Shown one piece after another: positions 51,830 through 56,913 of a stretch of 56,913 bases of DNA. Every line of letters begins with the position of its first letter. Position 1 is the first letter of the stretch. The position numbers were made by a program, and so were the translations under genes. The stretch covers positions 1-56,913 of the forward strand of contig JAUCSE010000004.1 in the NCBI GenBank assembly GCA_030445275.1, given 5' to 3'. The notes below the pieces were generated by a model that saw nothing but the letters and a program-made list of their open reading frames with translations, was not told the DNA's origin and did no database searches. Origin of the DNA: Mucilaginibacter sp. Its GTDB lineage: Bacteria > Bacteroidota > Bacteroidia > Sphingobacteriales > Sphingobacteriaceae.

Positions 51830-54694
51830 TTATTTTTTCTCGGGCATTAGTATCAGTTTGATCAGGTTTTTACCGCTCAGGTATTTGTTGGCGGCATCCT
51901 TAGTGCTTTGAACAGTTACCTGGTCAAGGCTGCTTACATGTTTCAGGATCTGATCGGGGTTTTCCTTATTTTGTGATGTGGCGCCAAGATATCCGGCCCA
52001 GAAAACATTTTCTTTCAGTTGTTCCTGGGTTGAGCGGGCTTCTTTGGCTACAAACTTCTGTATATCCGTAGGCTGGGCTCCACTTTGTTTGATCTTGGCT
52101 ATTTCTTCTAAGGTGGAGTTTATCATTTTGTCTACATTAGCAGGCGCACATCCAAAATACACAGTAATAGAATACCTGCCGCCAGGGAGTTTATGATAAC
52201 CAGCTCTTACACCGGGGGCATAAACACCGCTTTCCTGCTCGCGCAGGCGCTCAATCAGTTTAATGTTCAGCACTTCTTCCAGCGCGTCCATTTGTAAGTT
52301 GTTGGCCTCGCTATAATCATAATCGCCACTAAAAACCAGTTGAACGCTGCTTTTTTCATCAACGCCCTTGTTAACGGTTTTGGTAATTAATCCTGCAGGT
52401 GGCTGTATCGCGAGATTTTTAAAGGTTTCGGTGCCATTGGTTGATGGTAAGCCGCCCAGGTAATGCTCCAGGTAAGGTTTTACAGTTGTTACGTCAAAGT
52501 TACCTACCAGGGTAAAAATAAAGCCGCTGGCATCGGCAAATCTGCTCTTATAAAAAGCAAAAGCCTTATCAAGCGTGGCTGCGTTTAACCTTGCCGGTGT
52601 GGTAACCATGGAGCGGAAATTATAATTGCTTAAAACAGCAGCTACGGTATCCTGAAATACACTTACCGGGTCAAGACCGCGATTAGCCAGCAATGACCTG
52701 GTTTGATCAATTTGCGATTGCCATATATCCTTATCCTTACGCGGCTGCGTAAAGTACAGGTAAATAAGCTGTAATGCTGTTTCAAAATCGGCCGGAGAGG
52801 TATTGCCGGTTATACCCTGTGTAAATTCACTGATGTATGGTGAAATGCTTACGTTTTTACCGGCTAGTTTTTTATCAAGTTGTCCCTGGTTAAATTGAGC
52901 TATACCGCTGCTACCAATGATGGCCGAGGCCAGATTTGCCGATGTAAAATCATCATCATTGGCTAATGATGTACCGCCAAAGGCATAACCATTTATCAAT
53001 ATCTGATCATTTCTGAATTCGGTTGGTTTTAAAATTACTTTTACACCATTACCCAATGTGAGCGTTGTTGTAGCAATAGAATCATCCTTAACCTCATTGG
53101 TTACTTTGGTGCCTTCCGGTAATTTGCTTAATAGTGGGTCTGATGATACATTATCAACATAAGCAGTTACATTTTGACCCGCGGTGCTTATCCATTGTAA
53201 TAAGGTACTTTCAGTAGGTAGTTTGTCTTTTTCCTTATCAGGCGCTTCCACAATCACCACCCTGTTTTGGTCGCTGATGAATTTACCGGCAAGGGCATTC
53301 ATTTCGGCAAGGGTTATTTTACCAATATTGCCCGCATAAAAATTGTATTCATAGTCAATACCGGGGATAGCTTCGCCAGTTAAAAAGTTTTGTTGGTATT
53401 CGCGTACAAAATTAACCGAGCGGGTTTTATCTTTTTCCTTATAGGCATTTCCTATTTGTACCAGGGCATCCTGTTTGGCGCGTTCCAATTCGGTAAGGGT
53501 AAAGCCGAATTTACGGGCACGCTCCGTTTCGGCCACTACGGCCTTAATGGCGCCTTCCAGTTCACCGGGCCGGGCCACGGCTATGGAGGTAAATGCATCC
53601 TGTTCGCCCAAAAAGCCGCCATAGCTGGACCGGCCATATAAAAATGGCGGTGTAGCTTTTTGCATCAGTTCGCCCAGGCGCGCGTTAAGCATCTGGTTAA
53701 ACAGTTGCTCCCTGATCTGCTGCATATAATCAGTAGTGGTTTTGGTGGTGCTGCCGGGGTGTTTTACCACGATTTCGGCAAGGGTGTATGGAAATTCCTT
53801 ATCCGTAGCTATTTTAACCGCTGTCCCCGGAGTAGGTGGCACAGTATATTTTACGCGCGGTTTTTCACCAGCCGGATTTTGCAGCTGTGAAAAGTTCTGT
53901 TTGATGAGTTCCTCAACACGCTTTGGATCAAAATCACCAACGGCTATAACCGCCTGCAGATCGGGACGGTACCAGTCGTGGTAGAAACTTTTAATGGTTT
54001 CAGGCTTAAAGTTTTTCAGGATATCTTCCTTACCAATAGGTATACGCAACGCATAACGTGAGTTGTTAAGCAATACCGGTAAAATCTGGTTTTGTAAGCG
54101 TTCCTGGGCATTTTTACCGCGTAAGCGTTCTTCTTCTAAAACAACGCCGCGTTCCTTATCTATCTCTGTTGGATCAAAGCTTACATAGCCTGCCCAGTTA
54201 GCCAGTATTTTAAAACCGTTTTCAAATATCTTAACCGTGTCAGATGGTATAGGCAACTGAAATACGGTTTCGTTAAATGAGGTGTAGGCGTTAAGATCGG
54301 CGCCAAACTTTACGCCCGATTTTTGAAGATAATCAACCATTTGATTTTTGGGAAAATCGCGGGTGCCGTTAAAGGCCATATGTTCGGTGAAGTGCGCAAG
54401 TCCCTGCTGATCGTCAGTTTCCAGTACCGAACCAGCCTTGTTTACTAGGTAAAGTTCGGCCTTGTTTTTAGGCTCGACGTTTTTCCTGATATAATAAGTT
54501 AAACCATTGGGTAATTTGCCAATGATCACCTGGTTGTCAACAGGTAATAATTCGGCTTTTGCCGGTAATTTGGCGGTGGCAGCTGGTTTGTTTTTTGACG
54601 ACGGAGCCGGCTTTTTTTTAACCTGTGCAAATGCACCCCCTGTGGTTATGATCAAAGCTAAGGCAGCTACGGAGAGCTTGCGGTTTAATTTCAT
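51830..54694 (-). CDS. Secreted M16 family metallopeptidase, two-domain form
   Basis: 954 residues with a signal peptide (about 1-24, ending GAFAQ) and a Lys/Pro/Ala-rich linker (25-46). The inverted zinc motif HFTEH (His101, Glu104, His105) and the distant Glu181 in KERGVVLEEER complete the active site. The second half (about 510-950) repeats the fold without a zinc motif (with RLREQESGVYAPGVRAGYH), as usual for the pitrilysin family in single-chain form. It degrades small peptides in the periplasm. It is 74 bp downstream of the DUF2059 gene on the same strand, so it may be the last gene of a transcript that begins with the DUF5009-like gene. A terminator follows. Confidence 0.94.
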   Translation of the reverse strand: MKLNRKLSVAALALIITTGGAFAQVKKKPAPSSKNKPAATAKLPAKAELLPVDNQVIIGKLPNGLTYYIRKNVEPKNKAELYLVNKAGSVLETDDQQGLAHFTEHMAFNGTRDFPKNQMVDYLQKSGVKFGADLNAYTSFNETVFQLPIPSDTVKIFENGFKILANWAGYVSFDPTEIDKERGVVLEEERLRGKNAQERLQNQILPVLLNNSRYALRIPIGKEDILKNFKPETIKSFYHDWYRPDLQAVIAVGDFDPKRVEELIKQNFSQLQNPAGEKPRVKYTVPPTPGTAVKIATDKEFPYTLAEIVVKHPGSTTKTTTDYMQQIREQLFNQMLNARLGELMQKATPPFLYGRSSYGGFLGEQDAFTSIAVARPGELEGAIKAVVAETERARKFGFTLTELERAKQDALVQIGNAYKEKDKTRSVNFVREYQQNFLTGEAIPGIDYEYNFYAGNIGKITLAEMNALAGKFISDQNRVVIVEAPDKEKDKLPTESTLLQWISTAGQNVTAYVDNVSSDPLLSKLPEGTKVTNEVKDDSIATTTLTLGNGVKVILKPTEFRNDQILINGYAFGGTSLANDDDFTSANLASAIIGSSGIAQFNQGQLDKKLAGKNVSISPYISEFTQGITGNTSPADFETALQLIYLYFTQPRKDKDIWQSQIDQTRSLLANRGLDPVSVFQDTVAAVLSNYNFRSMVTTPARLNAATLDKAFAFYKSRFADASGFIFTLVGNFDVTTVKPYLEHYLGGLPSTNGTETFKNLAIQPPAGLITKTVNKGVDEKSSVQLVFSGDYDYSEANNLQMDALEEVLNIKLIERLREQESGVYAPGVRAGYHKLPGGRYSITVYFGCAPANVDKMINSTLEEIAKIKQSGAQPTDIQKFVAKEARSTQEQLKENVFWAGYLGATSQNKENPDQILKHVSSLDQVTVQSTKDAANKYLSGKNLIKLILMPEKK

Positions 54695-54768
54695 ATATTA
54701 ATTGGGAATATTTTTTGCACTAAGATGCAAAACGAAATTGTTAGTTACAAGTTATCTGCAATGATGAA

Positions 54769-55275
54769 TTAGTTTCCTTTTTCTTTTACTGCAGGTGGGT
54801 CATCATTTTGAAACGCTTCCTTCATCATTTGTTCCAGCTCCGGCCGGTGAGCTGTAATTGTTTGTTGCCCTATTTCTATTCCTTTTTGCATTAAAACCGG
54901 TGTTTTTGAGCCTACTTTTTTTCCGAGCGGTGTATTATAAAAAGCAGTTAATTGCTTAAGCTCGTCTTCGGTAAACTCTGCTGCGTAAATTTTGGTAAAA
55001 CTATCTTTAAGCACATCCCAGGTATAGTATTTGCCCATAAATACTTCCATCACTTTCAGATAGGATGCACGGTGTTCTTCAGGTATCTGCGCGCTTGATG
55101 AATTAACCATCTTGCTGATCACCTCACCAAATTGTGCACTGATACCCGTGGCGATCAAATACTGTTCGGCAGCCTTTAGGTGCGACGCGGTAAAAGCTGG
55201 CGTTGTAGTCTGGGCTTTAAGGCCTGTGGTTGATAAAATGAATAATCCGATAAGGAGGTTAAGTTTTAGTTTCAT
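54769..55275 (-). CDS. Periplasmic DUF2059 protein
   Basis: 168 residues. Signal peptide about 1-21 (LLIGLFILSTTGLKAQ). The mature helical part has ASHLKAAEQYLIATG, a long middle segment and the DUF2059 hallmark KIYAAEFTEDELKQLTAFYNTPLGKKVGSKTP (about 98-129). The protein ends in a polar, Glu/Lys-rich tail. DUF2059 proteins are periplasmic, of unknown function. It begins 3 bp after the stop of the upstream membrane acetyltransferase-like gene, so they are co-transcribed. Confidence 0.9.
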   Translation of the reverse strand: MKLKLNLLIGLFILSTTGLKAQTTTPAFTASHLKAAEQYLIATGISAQFGEVISKMVNSSSAQIPEEHRASYLKVMEVFMGKYYTWDVLKDSFTKIYAAEFTEDELKQLTAFYNTPLGKKVGSKTPVLMQKGIEIGQQTITAHRPELEQMMKEAFQNDDPPAVKEKGN

Positions 55276-55278
55276 GAT

Positions 55279-56394
55279 TTATATTTTAATAATGATCTTT
55301 CTGCTATATAACACCCACATCACCAGCCATAATATAGCTACGGTAAATATAGCGCTGACCAATGAGGCGTTAACCGGTGAAAAATAAGGCATAAAAAAGG
55401 TTTGATAAATAGACTTACCGCCGATTTTAATCATGTTCATATAATGCGGGATAAAGCCCGATAACACATAAGCCGTAATAGCATTGGTACCAAAAACCAC
55501 AAAAGGATAAGTGAACCTTTTATGCCCCTGCACATCAATAAGCCAATAGCTGGTAGCCAGGGCAACGGTGGCCATGCCGCCCGTGTAAAGCACAAATGAG
55601 CTTGTCCACAAGGCTTTGTTAATGGGGAAAAACAAGTCCCAGATCAGGCCGGCTGTAACCGCCAGTACGCCGTAGGTAAACATCCAGCTTACCTTTACAT
55701 TGTCGTCACGGTCTTTACGTTTTAACCAGCTGCCAACCCTGATACCAAACAAGCCTGTTGCCACCGCGGGCAGCGTTCCCAGCAAACCTTCCGGATCCCA
55801 GGTATGCGATTCGCGCCACAGGTGGTTGCTGGTAAATACCAGCCTGTCCATCCATGCACCCATGTTGGTTTCAGGTTCCAGGTTGGCATAACCCACTCCC
55901 GGAACGGGAATAAAGGTCATGATGATAAAGTAACCGATTAATGCCGATGCAAATATCCAGTCGCGGGTTTTTTGCGATGTTTTTAGGTAGAGTATGGTGC
56001 AGATAAAATAAACCAGCGCGATGCGGGGCAACACACCCGGTAAACGCAAATGTGAAAGCCCGCTGTCGGGATGAAAAATAAGCTGTGTGATCCACGGAAT
56101 AGCGATCAGTATAGCTGTGCGGCGCAAGGCATTTAATATTAATTTGCCGTGAGGCATGGTTGCCTTCTTGCTTTCCATGGCATAAACCACCGCCACCCCA
56201 ACCATATAAAGGAAAAACGGAAACACCAGATCGGTAGGCGTACAACCGTTCCATTTAGAATGTTCCAGCGGCGCATAAATATGCCCCCAGTCGCCCGGAT
56301 CGTTTACCAGGATCATGGCAGCGATAGTCGCTCCGCGAAAAACGTCGAGGGAAAGAAGTCGTTTGGATTTTTCCGCTGTAATTGTTTTACTCAT
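55279..56394 (-). CDS. DUF5009 / heparan-glucosaminide N-acetyltransferase-like membrane protein
   Basis: 371 residues from ATG at 56394 (MSKTITAEKSKRLLSLDVFRG); the frame continues upstream to 56487 through repeat DNA. About ten membrane segments. The opening RLLSLDVFRGATIAAMILVNDPGDWGHIYAPLEHSKWNGCTPTDLVFPFFLYMVG is the family hallmark, including the conserved His and Asp region proposed for acetyl transfer in HGSNAT. In Bacteroidetes such proteins (sometimes called NagX) are found with N-acetylglucosamine use genes. The neighbouring probable nagB supports a role in moving or acetylating amino sugars across the inner membrane. Biochemical activity is inferred from family only. Confidence 0.88.
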   Translation of the reverse strand: MSKTITAEKSKRLLSLDVFRGATIAAMILVNDPGDWGHIYAPLEHSKWNGCTPTDLVFPFFLYMVGVAVVYAMESKKATMPHGKLILNALRRTAILIAIPWITQLIFHPDSGLSHLRLPGVLPRIALVYFICTILYLKTSQKTRDWIFASALIGYFIIMTFIPVPGVGYANLEPETNMGAWMDRLVFTSNHLWRESHTWDPEGLLGTLPAVATGLFGIRVGSWLKRKDRDDNVKVSWMFTYGVLAVTAGLIWDLFFPINKALWTSSFVLYTGGMATVALATSYWLIDVQGHKRFTYPFVVFGTNAITAYVLSGFIPHYMNMIKIGGKSIYQTFFMPYFSPVNASLVSAIFTVAILWLVMWVLYSRKIIIKI

Positions 56395-56768
56395 TAATAA
56401 TATGGTCTGGTTATTTAATTTTAAAAGCAAGGGTAAGTGCGATTCCTTCCCTGGAGAAGGGGAGGAAGGGGTTTCAACGAGTTGCATACACCCCTCCCTC
56501 CCATTACACTAATCCACCGCGCCCCTCCCGAGGGAGGGAATTGATAACGGATATGATATTTCTATTCCCATTGCCTGTGTCCTCACAGGCAACTCCTGCT
56601 ATTCCAAATGCACATAAAAAATATGTCATTGCGATCCGCCGGATCGCAATGACATGGTATTTACGTAACGTGAAACGTAATCTTGTAATCAAAAGTTCAG
56701 AGACACATGTAATGTGTCTCTACAAGAACAAAAAATGTAGAGACGCATCACATGCGTCTCCTAAGCCT
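56395..56768. repeat. Gap with several hairpins before the nagB-like gene
   Basis: No gene. It contains GGGAGGAAGGGG / CCCCTCCCTCCC-type palindromes (about 56455-56540); a perfect 15-bp stem with 3-base loop (56623-56637 and 56641-56655, ATGTCATTGCGATCC); and two tandem hairpins of the GTAGAGAC family, AGAGACACAT/ATGTGTCTCT at 56699-56721 and GAGACGCAT/ATGCGTCTC at 56740-56760. The last lies 9 bp beyond the stop of the nagB-like gene and may terminate it. Confidence 0.85.
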
Positions 56769-56913
56769 CTAAAAAATATACCGCTTAAATGCCTCCATGG
56801 CCTCATATTCCGCCAATCCGAGGCGATCATAACGCTGTGCGGTATCGCGGGTGCGATCTTCGGCCCTCACCCAGAATTCCCTGGCATCATCACCCGGGAA
56901 CACCGGACGATCT
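56769..56913 (-). CDS. nagB: C-terminal end of a probable long glucosamine-6-phosphate deaminase (NagB)
   Basis: Partial: only the last 47 codons and the TAG stop (56769-56771) are in the window; the gene continues past 56913. The segment DRPVFPGDDAREFWVRAEDR followed by LGLAEYEAMEAFKRY matches my memory of the end of the approximately 640-residue NagB proteins of Bacteroidetes, which convert glucosamine-6-phosphate to fructose-6-phosphate. The downstream amino-sugar membrane gene agrees with this. The frame is too short for the standard length cut-off. Confidence is high that it is coding and moderate for the product. Confidence 0.68.
   Translation of the reverse strand, partial: DRPVFPGDDAREFWVRAEDRTRDTAQRYDRLGLAEYEAMEAFKRYIF

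Overview
The window looks like a chromosomal segment of a Bacteroidetes bacterium of the family Sphingobacteriaceae, closest in feel to Mucilaginibacter or Pedobacter; this is inference from gene content, not from a search. Supporting signs are a type IX secretion tail on a large glycosidase, a SusC-style N-terminal extension on a TonB-dependent receptor, a DUF4270 lipoprotein, a 938-residue CarB without the allosteric domain, two promoters of the TAnnTTTG type, weak ribosome binding sites, and moderately AT-rich DNA. I see no tRNA, rRNA, CRISPR array, prophage or intact insertion sequence.

Layout. 1-4.3 kb: a TerC-type membrane protein, a tightly overlapping ECF sigma / anti-sigma / adhesin-like operon, and a NadR-like P-loop kinase. 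4.6-12.1 kb: a peptidase and hydrolase stretch (M28 and M61 in one operon, a beta-lactamase-fold serine hydrolase, a DPP-IV-like S9 peptidase). 12.3-13.3 kb: two paralogous small envelope proteins, one of which has lost its lipobox cysteine. 13.4-20.3 kb: genome maintenance and RNA (ssb, mutY, an HU-like protein, a TPR protein, a 29-residue mS38-like ribosomal protein, RNase E/G, radA). 20.4-27.7 kb: an NHL-repeat lipoprotein, small envelope proteins, an unusual membrane protein built from two acyl-carrier-like repeats, and carB. 27.8-37 kb: a secreted alpha-galactosidase-like enzyme, panD and panC, then divergently a half-size glycogen synthase homologue, DUF4270 and glmS. 37.1-46.4 kb: an oxidative stress and iron block (katA, oxyR, a siderophore-type receptor with two putative Fur boxes, a PepSY reductase, a ferredoxin-type reductase, a quinone-reductase-like MDR, Mn-type superoxide dismutase). 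46.7-56.9 kb: tadA, a CsaA-like tRNA-binding protein, a ligase-associated helicase, an M16 peptidase, DUF2059, a heparan-glucosaminide-acetyltransferase-like membrane protein and the 3' end of a probable long nagB.

How the genes work together. The sigma operon probably senses envelope state. The katA-oxyR-SOD-iron block pairs peroxide and superoxide defence with iron uptake. The last two genes fit amino-sugar use. panC-panD and glmS are housekeeping and flank the half glycogen synthase / DUF4270 pair.

The most striking non-gene feature is the density of dispersed palindromic repeats. At least eight sequence families fill nearly every gap longer than 150 bases, several with perfect 26-28 bp arms. 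Two appear to have landed in frame inside conserved genes (radA and the helicase), and one provides the stop codon of the NHL-repeat gene. No transposase or RAYT gene that could mobilise them is present here. The best candidates for undescribed biology are these coding-compatible repeat insertions, the split acyl-carrier-like membrane protein at 23.2-23.9 kb, and the half glycogen synthase.
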